This document shows positions 37,481 through 50,913 of a stretch of 64,000 nucleotides of DNA, one piece after another. Location: the NCBI GenBank assembly GCA_002224055.1, contig AZLU01000046.1:124001-188000 (forward strand). The letters are read 5' to 3'. Source of the DNA: Pezizomycotina sp. ARF18. Its lineage: Eukaryota > Ascomycota. Numbering within the stretch: position 1 is the stretch's first letter; the number at the start of each line of letters is the position of its first letter. The position numbers and the translations under genes were made by a program. The notes below the pieces were generated by a model. The model did no database searches. It saw only the letters and a program-made list of their open reading frames with translations, and was not told the origin of the DNA.

Positions 37481-40400
37481 TCAGCAGCGCAGCTTCAGCC
37501 AATTCACGCCCGCAAGGAATAAATTCGCCGCATCGTTATTAACCACGTCTCCATTATTCGTGTAGTGATCGAACTCGTGGTCGTGCTCGTCGCGGGTAGT
37601 AGGGGGTGCGAAGAGTGCCTCGCAATCCCTTGGTCGATTTCTTCGACGGCGGCTTCGAAGTGCGGGTAGTTTGTACCGTAGGGAGCGGATTGCGCCGACT
37701 GCGCGAACTGGCCGTAGGATCGGCGTATAGTCCGGATTGATCTCCCAGCGCGGCTTCTTCACCCGTCGCGTCGTCCCGCAGCGCACACTAAGGAACGAGG
37801 GACGAGGCTGGTCGTGATCGGAGAGAAGGCGTCGTGGCCGTCGTGGAGCTCTTCGTCGGTGAAATTAGACTGCGGTAGAGCGAACGGGTTCGAGTCCATG
37901 GTAGCCGGAAGCCACCGTGGTCGCCGTTGACGGGCTGTATACCGTCGCCCGCGAAGCCGTTCATGGAGTCGCGTTGAGAGAGTCAAATGAAGATTCAGAA
38001 CCGATGGAACCGACTCTTTGACGCTTGCGGCCGCGAGGGTAGGGGTGAGACCGGATAGCTCATCGAAGCAAGACGTGCTATGCCGTTCTTGGATTCAGAA
38101 CGGGCTTGACGGAGCGACGGGCTGCGGGAGGGAAATCCTGCTGTCCGTTGTGGATACAGCGGCGCTATAAAAAACAAGATCGAGTTAGCATGCTTTTTGT
38201 GCATTTGGAAAGATAGCTGTACTTTTGGGAAAAAGCGTACCCTTGACTTCTTGCACGCCTCGCAAGCGACGGGGCGGCCGTTCTTCGATATCTTATATGG
38301 AAGGTCCGCTGAGGCTGAGAAATCTGCTGCTGCGACTGCTGAAGGGAAAAGAAGCCCTGAGGATTCTGCGCTTGTTCGACTTCGACGTTCTTAGCGAGCT
38401 CGCGGTGATCTCTTCTTCCGCAAGAGCTACTTCAGCTTTGTGCTTGCAAGAATCTGAAATGGAGATGTTAGTGTCAGGTTTGAGAAGAAAATAAATGCAG
38501 CAATACAAAATGAAAATACGAACCTTCTGGCGACGACAGTCATCGCAAGCCGTCCTCTTAGGCCCGAGAATACTGTTCTTGGGGCTGGAAGTGTGCTCAA
38601 ATTTGTTCTAATAGTTCGAGAGACGCTGTCGTGCAGAGCGGTAGTCTTGAGATCCGTGACACCGTACCTGGGCTGCGAAGAAGGTGCGCGCGGAGCCGGG
38701 GTAGCAGCCGCAGCCGATGCCTTCGGAGGTGCCGTAGCTGGGGTCTGCATAGCCGACTGCTTCGGACGCGAAGCCGGGGTCTCCGGCCCCTGAATAATTT
38801 GTCCGTCTCTGGGTCCCTTTTCTTCGGGGGACGTCCCTTCCTGGGCTTCGGCGGCGGTTCCTGAGAGATCTTCTCCTGCGCGCCCTTAAAGTCCGGTTTG
38901 AAGTCTGAAACGGAGCCGAAGCGGGCAGACTTGGCTTCGGTCCCTCTGCTTGGGCGCTTCCGGCGTTGTCGTCATGTCCTTCTTCCTCAGCCCTTTCCCT
39001 CTGTGGTCCCTCTTCGCGCCTCTTCTGCGCTTCAGCGTCCTTCTTGAGTTTCTTTTCCTGAGCAGCGTAAGCTCGATTTCTTTTCGGGGCCTGTACTAGC
39101 CCCCGGGATGCCGTCACCTGGAGTTCCAATTCTTCAACGCCCAATGGGGATATATCCGTCGCAGCGCTGCCAAGCCGACCAGCGCGCGAACAGCTGGACG
39201 GGGCTGAGATAGTCGTTGCCGACAGCCTTAGGAATCGAAGCCTTAACTCTCTTCCTAGTTTCCTGGGTAATACCCTGAGTAATGATACCGTTGCTGATGA
39301 GCGCCGTTCTGATTAAAAAGTCTTCGAGAGCCCTGAATCCGTCAATCTCCCATTTCGAGTAGGACTTCGCACCAACTTTCCTCTTGCCTGCCTTGGTGGG
39401 CGAGGAAGCAGGCTTGATCGCTTTCAGAAGAGCTACATCCTTATGGTACTCTTCGGGCAAGGGATCGTTCTTCAGGTAGTCCAGCATCGCGTACCACATA
39501 ACCTGTTGGAAGCGCGGGTACTTGAACTTCGAATCGACCTTGGTGTTCTTCTCGATCTGGACGATCTGGATCTGCTGCTCAAGTGAGAGCTCAGTCAAAA
39601 AGTTGCCGCCGAAGACAAGACTGTCTTCCGGAGTGTGGACGGCGTGAATCCAGCCCGATGGGATAAACATCGTGTCTCCAGCTTCGAGTTCAACCTTGAT
39701 GCAAAAGGAGGCGGCGTCCCCAGGATGTTAGGAAGGAAGACGGCGTTTTGATTCTCATTAAGATTCCACTTTTCGTAACGCGCTGAGGTTCTGCTTCGTT
39801 GGCGGCATGAACAGGAAAGTCTTCTTCCCTTCAAACAATGTGGTAGAAAACGGAAGAGCCTCCGAATCAACGTGGAAGTCAGTGTACGAGTCCTTAACGG
39901 ACATGAGACTATTGAAAGAATGGTTAGCAGGTGATAGTGGATCTATTGCGGAAATGAGAAGGTTACTCACCAATACAAAGTAACCTTGGGGAAGTCTTTC
40001 AAAAGCTCTCCCGCCAGACGCGCTTAGCAAGGTCGATTTCCCTAAAATTACACGTTAGCTCATCACTTCTACACTTAAGGAGAGGGTATGAGAGCACTTA
40101 CTCAACCACATCGGACGCTTGATACGCTTCCCAAGATCGCTGTGCGAAATCTCCTGCGAGATGACGTTCCTCACCTTATCCCTCCGATCCTCGGGAGTCT
40201 CGTAGTACTCGATCCACTTAGAAAAGTCCCACTTCTCCTCATCTTCCTGCTGCTTCATGACGTCAAGGACAATTACAGTCTCGTCCATGCCAACAGACTT
40301 GCCGACTTTGCGAACGGTCAAACCCGGAGGGATGACCATGCCGAGCTTGTCGGGGGCTTCCCCTTCGGACGAGGGTTCATGCTCCCCGGAATAACGATTG

Positions 40401-43400
40401 GAGTCTTGAACCCGTCATTCTCCTCGAAGAACTTCTTGCTGAGCAACTCTGGAGCGATGCGGGGGAAGTTGTCCGGCTGGAAGGTAGTCTGGGTGATGTA
40501 CTTAACATAGTGGTGAACCTCTTATCGTCCTCTCCGACGAACGGAGCGTTCGATCCCTCGTTGAGAGAATTGTAGTCGATCGGGACATGCGGGCGCTTGA
40601 CCTACGACGAGTGAGGTCTGCGAGAGTAAAAGTTAGCTACTGAGTCCGGAAGGGAAGTGGAACAGAAGAAAAACAGCTTACAGGTAGTGACGCCACGCTG
40701 GCCGTGGCAGTCTGCACAAAAGTACTTATCAACCTCGTCTACCTCGCGGTCCGACATGTTGATGCAAGCGTTATGGAACCAAAATTTGCAACCGTCGCAG
40801 CAAATCCAATTGGTCTTGACAACATGCGCCCTGTGAGTATTTGACGTTATCAAAGGAACTGCACGGCGGCAAACCATGCAACAGTCGGTAGTGTTGTTGT
40901 CAACTTCTCCCGCCTGATTGACGCGATGGATGGTGGTTTTAGTGGGCGCCATTGAGTTATACGGTAGGGAATCTGTGGAATTCGGATCTGAAGAATTGTG
41001 TTGAGGTTGAAGGATGATTGAGGTAGTGAAAAGTCGACGTTGGAAGAGTTTGGGTGGTTCGGTATTATCGTTTGTGAGTTTTGGTTATTATCTTTTTGTA
41101 AGGAAGTTGTTAGCTGGAGTTTTTCTTAGGTTGATCTTGATTGTAGGAAACAAAATTGAGTGAAGTTGTGAGGAACTGGGTTGAGTTGAAGAGCGAGTGA
41201 CAATGTATAGAAGTAGTAATTTGGTTGAGCAAAATGGAATTTATAGGCTCGTTTTTTTTTTTTTTTTTTTTGCTAAGGGGAAAATAAATAAATTTATACA
41301 TATAAAGGTAAAAACAACCAAGGAATGGCAAAGTATACAGCGAGGTGGAAAATAAATAATAATGTAATATAAATGCTTGTAAGTTTCCACAGTAGATTGC
41401 TTGATTACATCGACAACGATTCTCATTGCTTGCTTTTACATGGTATGCAGAAAATAACCGGAAACTTGGCACGAAACGATATATTATACGGTGATTGATA
41501 CACGACAAGAGAGCAAGTAGAACACCGGAATAAGGATTGCACATACCACTAGAGTCTATCCGCCCTTCATTTATCAGAGCAGGGTCGATGGCAAAGTTGC
41601 CAGCTTGGTCGTTCATATCCGTATCCATATTATGGTCGTAACCCACGTCCGAGGGCTGCGGGCTCTGAACGCCGGTGTGTACTCCAGACTGGTACTGGCC
41701 CATTTGAACATCGTCGTAATGCATCGCGAGTCGTCATCTTGCTGGATGTCGTCGCAGATATGTTGATGATCGGAACGGTGTTCGCCTGCGCTTCGACAGC
41801 GGCAGAAGCACTCAACGCTTGAGCTGCCGAGCGAGCGAGCGCTTCGGAGAACTCGGGCGGCATGGTCTCGGGAGATTGAGGTTGCTGTATCGTAGACTCC
41901 ATAGGCTCTTCTTGCGGGCTTGGCGCGGGGAGATTGCACCCGGGGATCCGCCGGTGGAGCTACGAGTTCTGACGAGGTTTCTTTTGCGACATCTTCCGGG
42001 TAGACACTACTGCGGCAGCGATGGCGGCAATGGCTTGGGGGTCCTCTGAGACTTCAACCTCGGGGCGGAGTTGGATTCCTGTACATCTTGCTTCGCGTCC
42101 GACGATACCTCTTCAACAGGTTTCGCATTCTGGTCGTGGGTAAACTGCCGATCTTCTCAGTAGCCTTGCCGCTGTCGTTCTGTATCTCCTCACCAGAGTC
42201 CCCGCTTCATGCTCCTCTGCAACAGCAGACTGCAATTGTTGTTGTTCGGCTACCGAGTTCGTTCCTGGTACAGGCCGTTGCGGTGTGGAGTTATCGATCT
42301 GTTTTGAATCAGCCGCATTATTCGTGACGGTCTCCACCGAGCTTAATATCTGAGTTGACGCCATATCCGTATCACCTCCTCGTCAATGGTATCGTCCGAC
42401 ATCGGCGCTCGAACTTCAGGCTGCACACGCATTGCTTGCTGTCGGCTCCGGCAATTCACCCACTTCCGCGGTTTTATCGTCCTGTTTTTCCGCAGCGTCA
42501 ATTTCCATGCTCTGCGCAGGCTCCGTCGACTCCTCAACGGGGTGTTCACGACGCTCGTGTCCCCGTCCGTCGGCTGCGTCGCGTTAAGGTTCGCCGCAGA
42601 GAGAACGGATCTTCCTCATCCACCTGCGTGTCCCCCGACGTGGACGAATCCTCGATGATCAGCGTGTCGGCGTTGCTCGTCCTCCGGCTCCTGGTGGGTG
42701 CCGCTGCGCGCGGCGTCCCCGTTGGTGCCGCCCGCAGCCTGCATGGGTGCCGCGACCGCCGCGAGCGTCTCGAGCGCCGAAAACCCGTTCCCTTCCTTCT
42801 CGGTTTCTCCGGCGGCGGCAGCAGCGGGTTCGTCCTCGGGCGGCGGCGAGTGGACTGCGACCTTTGGCGTTTCGGAGCGTGCGGACGTCGATCCCTTGGA
42901 AGCGAAAGCTGCGCTACCGCTGCTGCGCCGCCGCCTTCTTTCAGCTGCGTAAGGAGGTACTCTGCTATCCGCATGTCCTCCTCCTCTTTGATCGACGCTC
43001 GTTGTCGTGGAGGTTCTCACGGTTGTCGTCGGGGCGGGATTCGGGGATCGTACTAGCAACCTGGGAGTTTGCCTCGACGTTGTAGCGGGGCACGTCTGCG
43101 GTAGATTGATCCTGCTCCTGCCGTTTCTGTTGTTGCTTTCCCTCTTTTCCAGATTTCGAACTTTCTGGGGCTGCTGCTGTGTAGGTGGGTTAGTCTCCTG
43201 GCCGTTCGTCGAGGGTTGCTGTTCCGGTGCCGACGGTGTCTGTTCTGCCTTCACCGAGCGTGCTGGTGTAGCGGAATTCCGTTGCGAGCGTGAACGCAGG
43301 ACTTGCGTCCGTCCTGCGGGAGAAGATCTGCCGCGTTTCGTAGAGGCCGAGGGGACATTCAAGGAGGACGAAGCCGCGGCATTCTGTACCGCTGCAGGTG

Positions 43401-43565
43401 TCGCTGTCGTCGTTTGCTCGGTCGACAGGCCAGACTCGGCATTGGCTACTGTTGTCGAGTCAAGGGAGAATTCCCGTTCTCGTTCGCGGCGTCCTTGTTA
43501 GAAGCAGTGGACTTTTTCGTGGAAGATTTGCGTGGTCGACGCCGAGTTCCATAACCCGGCGCCAT
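37481..43565 (-). CDS. jhd1: JmjC histone demethylase, Jhd1/KDM2 type, with PHD finger
   Basis: Fe(II)/2-oxoglutarate lysine demethylase; the family acts on H3K36 methylation. N-terminus MAPGYGTRRRPRKSSTKKS leads a long disordered Ser/Thr/Ala/Gln region to SSG at 41,547. A 559-base intron (40,988-41,546, GTATGT...CAG) restores phase into DPNSTDSLPYNSMAPTK. The PHD finger has CMVC, CDGC, WFHNAC and FCADC. Then come VPIDYNSLNEGSNAPF, MVIPPGLTVRKVGKSVGMDE and the JmjC core: TDFHVD (Fe ligands His, Asp), GKKTFLFMPPTKQN, GDTMFIPSGWIHAVHTPEDS (third ligand His) and VFGGNFL. The C-terminal tail carries two Cys motifs typical of fungal Jhd1: TACDDCRRQK plus CKHK, and ACEACKKSR plus RCIHNG, each interrupted by an intron. 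Many single-base losses are apparent, for example one in a TTT beside the HVD motif. A separate upstream gene for 41.5-43.6 kb is the alternative. Confidence 0.85.
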
Positions 43566-46120
43566 TTCCGAAATACTAGTTTGTAAAAAAAGTGCGGTAT
43601 TTTGGTGTCTACTGCTACTAACAAAAAAACACAACAGACTTAATCCGCTCAGTGTCCCAAAATTTTTTTCGTTGTCAAGATTCCTCCGGGGCCAATGAAA
43701 TTGATGATACCCGTCTATCCAGAGGCAAAAACAGACGGTGATGCTATTTCGGGAGTCTTTCGATGGCGTTGATGAAAAGGAAAGATTGCGATGGAGAAGT
43801 AAGGAGGGCTGGTAAAGACTTTGTTACTTCCTCCAATTGCTGCTACTATTCTGTTTATTTTGTTTACGAATCCTCCTCCAGTACTGTCACTATAGGGCGA
43901 TGGTGCGGAGGTGGACGAATAATAATAATAATATTCTTTTCTCGGGGGGGGCGATGCCACAGTAAGACTGTAAGAGAGAAAATTTCTGTCTAGAAAATTT
44001 TCGGTGGTTGATGACTAATCCGGCGGAAAGCCCGTCCGTGACATAAAATACGCCTACCTCTTCGTCTACAAGAACGAGTGTTCGCTGTTTTCCAAGGCGA
44101 TGATGCTCAGCAAAGAAATGGAAAAAATATCATACGATTCAATATCTATTTTTGTTATTTTTTTTTTTCGCTGCCTGCTTTTTTGAAACGAAAGTCGTGA
44201 TACAAAAGGGTTAAATTTTTTCATTCTGATGTTTGTTGTTATCTCTTAGCAGTGCGGGATCTTTCGATATCTAACAGTTTTTCCGTTTTTGGTCACAATA
44301 TTCGTCGCTCAACTAACTTCTTGATCTTCCTTCGATGCTGCTTTCTCACTTCTCGTACTATATCAGATGCATTGATGCTAGACAGTGTTAGAGAACTAAA
44401 ACATACTAAGTATTGACATCTCATTTTTTTTTTTTACCTTTTCTCGACATGTCTGTCGGCGAGAAGACGGAAAGAAAGAAAGAAAGAAAGAAAGCGTGCA
44501 GCATCCCTTCCTTCATGGACGAATAGTGTCTTTGGAATGCTGGCTCCCCCTTGGCTCCTTTTCGCCGAGGGAAAATCGCCGGGATCATTCTTCTAATTTT
44601 CTGGAACCTACAGCCGCTCCTCAACAATTCACTTTCGAGCTTTGAGGGGGGTTCTTGGGTGGTAGTATACACGCAATGGAAGCACGTTGCATTTCCAGTG
44701 AAGGGAATCGAATAGCTCGAATAACGCCATTGTGAGTAGCAGGAAAAGAAAGTTCTGTCAAAATTACGTGTTTGGCGGGGGAAACCTCCGCCTTCGATTT
44801 CATCGATATCTCCCCACGCTTCACCCCCATGATAGCGTTGGAATCGATTCGCTCCTAATCATTTAGCGTGCCTGAAAAAGCCATTTGAAAAAGCCTTTAA
44901 AAATCCAGCAATCTGGCGATTTTCGAAAAGATTTTTCACTGAAAAATCGCTTAAACCACAACCCAATGAACATGGGTATTCCGTTTCTCTCCCTCAATTA
45001 TGGAGTACGGATCTATCAGAATAAAATTTCAGATGCAAAAAAAAGTCGCGTTGTGTTCGTGGGTGGCTTGGACCTTTTGCTTTTGCTGTGACGATCTTGT
45101 TATCGCCACCCCGTAGCGGCGGTTATCGTCGGGTAAAATTGCACAATAATGCCCTTATTGTTAACGGAAAAAAATTCGTCCCGCGATTTTTTTTTTTTTT
45201 TTTTTTTTTTCCGAATAGGATGGAGAAGCCGTTCACGAAACTAGTATGACGTGAGTTTGGCTCACGTTCATACTGCGTACGTGACACCGTATCAATGTAT
45301 ATACTGATAACGAATATTACTTTTTGTATTTCATTTTTTTTTTTTTTGTCTATTGAATTTATTGGGTATTCCTTCGAAGTCTTCGCTGTCTCCAAATCTT
45401 CATCACAATTCACCAAGCACTGCTGCACGCAGGAAATGTCTTGAAGGATCTCGGAGGAAACTTACTGTAGCCGGTAAGCCGGCAAAGAAAACATATATAA
45501 AAATAGCCACAGTACCTAGATTGCGATGCGCTTCGAGAAACGGGGAATGGGGAACCGAGTCTCTGAAAGGGGTTCTTCCTAACTGCGACTCCAGAGTCCA
45601 GACGAATCACAATCCAGCAGAGGGTATTTTAATCCGCTAAAGAAGAACGGGCAAGAGAAAGAAAGCTATTCCTCTTGCGGATCCGTGGCTTGATCCAAGA
45701 CTGGGTGGGACCGTGGACGCAAAAATATTGTATTGGACAATGAAATCCGGTTGGGTGGAGGAAGGGGAGTAGTTACCCTTGCCTGCTAATAAAATTGGCG
45801 GTAAACGGAAGTACCCTTGTTATTTAAATCTGGTTGGCCACTGCAGTTTTGGGAGGTTAGACGTCATCGAAGTGTAAAAAACAAAGGAAACTTCCTTCAG
45901 CAGTGTGCGCCTAGAAGTTCGTTCGTATGGATATAAAAAATAAAGTTTTTTTTTTTTTGGGGGGGGGTCCACACACCTATGCAAACAAACTTACATTTAT
46001 TTCTACTGCAAGCAATAATAACAAAGCTAATAATAATAATAATATTTAATAATATAATATTTAATAATAATTAATTGATCACCATTACATCGTTCATTTT
46101 TGTCACTTTCCCCCGGTCAA
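43566..46120. other. Divergent intergenic, jhd1 to channel gene
   Basis: Should contain both promoters. A CCAAT box lies at about 43,691 near the jhd1 start. Microsatellites and runs are frequent: TAA at 43,918-43,933, T9-11 near 44,160 and 44,425, T24 at about 45,187-45,210 and AAT repeats at 46,025-46,070. Short frames at 44.4-44.8 kb and 45.35-45.64 kb have some coding look, but no family, so I do not call them. Confidence 0.45.
44470..44494. repeat. (GAAA)6 microsatellite
   Basis: Six clean GAAA units in the jhd1-channel intergenic region. Confidence 0.9.
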
Positions 46121-46734
46121 TTCTTATATACACTCCACTTCCACTCTCTCTCTCTCTCTCTCTCTCTTTCCTGTTTTTTTTTTTTTTTTTTTATAATATC
46201 CCTAATCCCTTCTACAATCCCTTGTTGTCTGTTTGTATATTCAATTGTTGAGGTCCAGGTTTCAAGATACACCCAGCTGATCAGTGATCACTCACGCCCG
46301 AGACAAGCCAACTCACCAACTAGTAACGCCAATAACAAAGCCAAGCTATTCCTACTGTACTGGTATATAGATTCATACATACTAAGTACATATATATATA
46401 TATATATCAACGCACCCATCCATACTTCAAAACCATCGGCAACCCGTTCCTCGAAACCTTCCCAAGAAACCTCTCGTCGAATAAACTCTCTCCCTTCCGA
46501 ACCGCATTCCTCCCATAACCCTAGATCTAACGACAAAAGCCGCCGCATACGATTTCGACAAAAGCACAACCTTTTTTCACCACTGAAAAAACGTTTTCAT
46601 GTCTTTACCTTGGTCGAAACGGTAGCGCCGAAGCTCTTCAAGAGGGAGAAAACGAGAGGGAACGAAAAAAAAAAAAAAAAAAAAAAAAAAGAAGCCAATC
46701 TTTCAACTGGGATTTAACAGATTCCACTCCCAAA
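46121..46734 (+). promoter_or_regulatory. Leader and promoter of the CSC1/RSN1-type gene
   Basis: Just upstream of the ATG at 46,735 are TTATATACA (46,125), a (CT)12 tract at about 46,143-46,168, a T18 run, a (TA)9 tract at 46,389-46,407 and an A26 run at 46,664-46,690. CT tracts and poly(dA:dT) near the start are usual nucleosome-excluding promoter elements in fungi. Exact start of transcription cannot be read. Confidence 0.45.
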
Positions 46735-49700
46735 ATGGCCGACACGCCGTCGATAGCAACTAACAGCAGCGATGGCCTCCACGGCGTGAAGAATGCCACG
46801 ACCGTCGGGCCGGCGTTGCGCAGCTCAAGTCCGGCGTATCGCTGCAGGCCTTCGTCGCTTCGCTGGCAGCGGGTGCGATCGCATTCGCGGTGGAAGTGCT
46901 GGTATTCACGATACTGAGGAAAGAGGTTGCAGCGGATATTCGAGCCGAGAAGCTATTTGGTGGCCTGAGAGGTAGGTTATCTTTCAGATATGGGGAATTT
47001 CTGGATGAATTAGAAATTTTATGGTGTTAACTTTGCTTTATCTAGGAAACGAGCACAGCCACCGCCATCAGGGCTGTTAAACTGGTTAGGACCGGTACGT
47101 TGAACTTCTTATCTACACGAATGGTGTTTTTTTTTTTTTTTTTTTTTTTTTTTTGGGACCAGGCTAACAAGTTCTACAGGTCTTCAATGAGCAACTCCGA
47201 ATTTATCAGCAAATCGGGTCTAGACGCGTACTTTTTCCTCCGCTACCTGCGCATGCTTTGCAAGATATTCTTCTTCCTCTGCCTGCCCATCTTCCGCTCC
47301 TCATCCCCACAACTACTACGGCGGCAACAATTATCCGGATACGAAAGACAGCGGCGTCGACCAGGTGAAAGGGATGGATGTTATCTCCATCTCCAACATC
47401 GCAAAGCAGTTTGCTATGAGGACGACAGCTCACCTTCTCATGGCAATATATGCGATATGCTTGATCTGTTATATTGCGTACGATGAGCTGAGGGGATACG
47501 TCAGGATGAGGCAGGCTTATTTGACCAGTCGCAGCACAGGCTAAGAGCCAGCGCGACGACTGTGCTCGTCACATCGATTCCTAGGAGATGGATGTCGTAC
47601 GACGCTTTGGTTAATCTCTATGACGTGTTTCCCGGCGGTCTGAAGAATATCTGGCTCAACAGGTAAATAATTACTATTGTCTTGGATTGGATGAGGAAAT
47701 AAGGGTGGGCTACTAATATTTCCGTTCGCAGGGACTACTCCGACCTCGAGGACAAGATCAAGGAGCGTGACTACTGGCTATGAAGCTGGAGGCTGCGGAG
47801 ACCGACCTTCAAGAAATGTCGCAAAGCCCACGAGAAAAAGAGAAAAGGTCAGAAGCCAAATCCCAGGCCAAGCCGACAAGAAAGCTGAATTAAGCATGCA
47901 AAGGAGGAGCGCACCGGCAGAGATGACGATAACGCGACTTTGAAGGTGGGATGTCCTCTGTGCGCCGCTCGAGAGGACAGATACCAGAGATATCAAAGGC
48001 AAGAAGCGCGGCATCCTACCCATTCGATTGTAGGCAGGGGTCTCGATATGGTAGTTGGTGGAATACAGGAAGGCTTCCAGGGCTTGAAAGATGGCGTTCA
48101 GGATATTGGACAAAAGGTTGGAGAAGTCCTGCCAGATCCTGACCGGTCTGGTTTCGATCCGAGGTTGAAAGACAGCGACCAGGCTGCCAAGGCGGCTGCG
48201 TTGTCTGGAGAACCAGGAACCAATCCATCGCGCCGCAAAAGCTCGCCCTGTTACGGACAAGGATGCGAAGAGAGCTGCGCTGGCGGATCCCAAGCGGATT
48301 CTCGTACGGTTCGGCGGGCACGGCTCAAGCGTCACGGAATGTTAGTCACTCGGCGAGTCCATGCATAGCCGAAACAACTTGGCCCTTCGCAATGACAGCG
48401 CTGCTGCTACGTTGATGCGAACCAAAGGTCCGTCGAAGACTCCGTTAGAGCTGCCATGCACGGCGCAGCACCAAATGCTGCCACGCCACCTACCCTTATG
48501 CAGACGACGTCCCCCGATTCCTACTTGACAAATGAGCCTGCCACTGTTAACGCCCCCTCGACACCCAACCCAACGCGAAGCCGAAGCCGACCTTAAGACA
48601 GTCCACAGCAGAAGCGACCGTGGTGAAATTCTGGGCCAAAAAAGCAAAAGACCGGCGACGACAATGTCCCGCTCGGATGGTTTCTCCGACGCCCGGAAAG
48701 GTTAGCATCGAAAACGCTCAATGAAAGGATCCACCATAAGAAGAGGCGAATGAGTACCCTTCGCCTTACGACGAGACCCTTGAGGATGATTACGGTGAAG
48801 CTGTGTGAAGAACTATATCAGGCCAAAGGACCGTGACACCATGCGCGTGCCCCTATTGTCCTGGATGCCTTCCCTACTCTAATCGGAAAGAAGGTGGACA
48901 CTATCTACTGGCTGAGGAAGGAAGTTGCCCGGCTGAACGTAGAGATTGAACAGGATCAGAACTCCGAAGACTACCCCTCATGAACAGCGCTTTCCTTCAA
49001 TTCCACAGCCAGGTTGCCGCACACATGGCCTGCAGTCGCTGAACCACCACGTCCCCAGACATGGCGCCTCGCCTGATCGAAATCAACCCGAAGATGTCAT
49101 TTGGGAGAATATGAGGGTGAATGGTGGGGAGCGGTACCTTCGCCTCGGTGGTGTTACCGCCCTCGTCACGGGTCTTATCATCTCTGGGCTTTCCCCGTCG
49201 CCTTCGCGGTTTGATCGCGCAGATTAGTTACCTCTCCAAGCTTAGTTGGCTGAAGTGGATTGCGACCTTGCCCAAATGGCTTTCTCGGTGTCATCCAGGG
49301 TATCCTGCCTCCGGCGCTCATGGGCCTCTCCTGTTCTTGCTTCCCTTGTTCCTTCGATGTAAGTATACCCATCTCTCCCTTCCTACACAACGATTAACCT
49401 GCTAACTCTTTCTTCAATAGTGCTCGCCAAATGGTCCGGTATTCACACGAACATGGCCGTCGAACTTTCCGTGCAAAACTGGTATTTTGCCTTCCTGGTC
49501 GTTCAAGTCTTCTGGTCGTCATATTTCTCAGAGTATCACCACCGTCCTCAGAGGTTAAAGACTCCCCGACCAGCGTCCCATTATTTCTCGCGAACAACCT
49601 GCCAAAGTCAGCGAATTTCTTGTTTTGTACCTGATGCGGCAGGCCTTCGCAGTTAGTGGCGCGACGCTTTTGCGATCGGTGGTCTCATCGTGTTCTTTAT

Positions 49701-50913
49701 CTTCTCTCCTCTCTTGGATTCTACCGCGCGGGAAAAGTGGAAGCGCCAGACGAGCCTGGACACGATGAATTGGGGTACTTTCTTCCCGGTTTATACTACT
49801 CTCGCCGTTATCGGTATTGTTATTCTATTACGTCTCCGATTATTCTGTTTTTCAACATGGTCACTTTCCGCTTTCTGGATCGTTACCGGTTACAACCTCA
49901 TGTTCGTCATCGACTTCCGGTTGGATTCTGGAGGACTTGCGTTCCGAAAGCGGTTAACACATATTTACGGAGTTATCTCTCGAAGGAGTTCTTATTGGGT
50001 ACTTCTTCATCCGAGATCGAAAAGTTATTCCCGCACGCTATTCTCATGATTGTCTTCTTCTTCGGACGATGATCTACCAAGTCTCTCGAACCGCGCTTTC
50101 GGACCGTGTTTCAAGTACGTCCCCGTCACACTAGAAGATGATGCCGCGGAGTGAAGACGCACGGTTCGCGCGACGAATGGCGAGAAGGACCATCGATGGC
50201 CTCATCAAAATAACGAAGCCAACAACGCGACGAGGAGGAAGAGGAAGAAGAGTCGATGAAGACCGTCTGCGCCGGAAAGAATAGGAAGAGGAAGCCGCTG
50301 ATAAGAAGGGACGGAGGAATCGAACTCGAGCAACGATAGCCGCGCCGGCGCGAAACGATGGACTCTGGACGGCAGGACATCGCCGCCCGAAGAAAATAAC
50401 GAAGAAGATAATAATAGTAGCGGCGGGGAGGAGAAGACGGCGTAGGTAAACTCGCTAAGGGCGGTGGACTCCTAAAGGGCGGTTTAAACCGCGCTGTACA
50501 ACGGTTAAAAAAGTAACGCTCGACGATATATCACGGGAGAAGAACGTGAATAACATCGCAAGGCGGTCAGATAGCCGACGAGGACCCGAAAAATCGCAGT
50601 TGACACGGAGCGGCACCAGGGCATTAGGAGGGGAAGCGGCGCTGTTTCGATGACATGCACACGAAATCGGATTTAACGCCCGAGGAGCGCGACGCGCTGG
50701 TCGAGCACGCATTCCAGAATAAGTGCTTAGGGCACGGCGGCCTGTTATTGGATTCCTAGGGATGAGTTGGGTGTTAGCGATGATGAGATTGTCAGGACGA
50801 AGAGGCTGAGCGAGTATGTTGGATATCGAACGAGCATACCGTTTTGATAGAGGGGCAGGGGTGTAAGGTAAATCCGCCGGATTTTCGATCATAGGGATTT
50901 GATCGAGCTCTAA
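46735..50913 (+). CDS. CSC1/OSCA-type calcium-permeable channel (RSN1-like, DUF221)
   Basis: Predicted multi-pass membrane protein of the OSCA/TMEM63 superfamily (osmosensitive cation channels; fungal CSC1, RSN1, PHM7). MADTPSIATNSSDG leads to SLQAFVASLAAGAIAFAVEV (TM0), then RAQPPPSGLLNWLGPV and SGLDAYFFLRYLRMLCKIFF (TM1). MDVISISNIAKQFA, HLLMAIYAICLICYIAYDEL (TM2) and VTSIPRRWMSYDALVNLYDV follow. A long cytoplasmic insertion (47.8-48.9 kb) ends with WLRKEV-type sequence, then FLQFHSQVAAHMAC, HHVPRHMAPRLIEINP and DVIWENMRV. Then TM helices: TALVTGLII, LLFLLPLFLR, NWYFAFLVVQVF, FFPVYTTLAVIG and AILMIVFFFG. The C-terminus shows WIPRDELGVSDDEI, RTKRLSEYV, SNEHTVL, NPPDF and DLIEL-stop. Introns are about 46,972-47,045, 47,096-47,177, 47,663-47,731 and 49,360-49,421. 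Over a dozen single-base losses are apparent. Confidence 0.9.
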
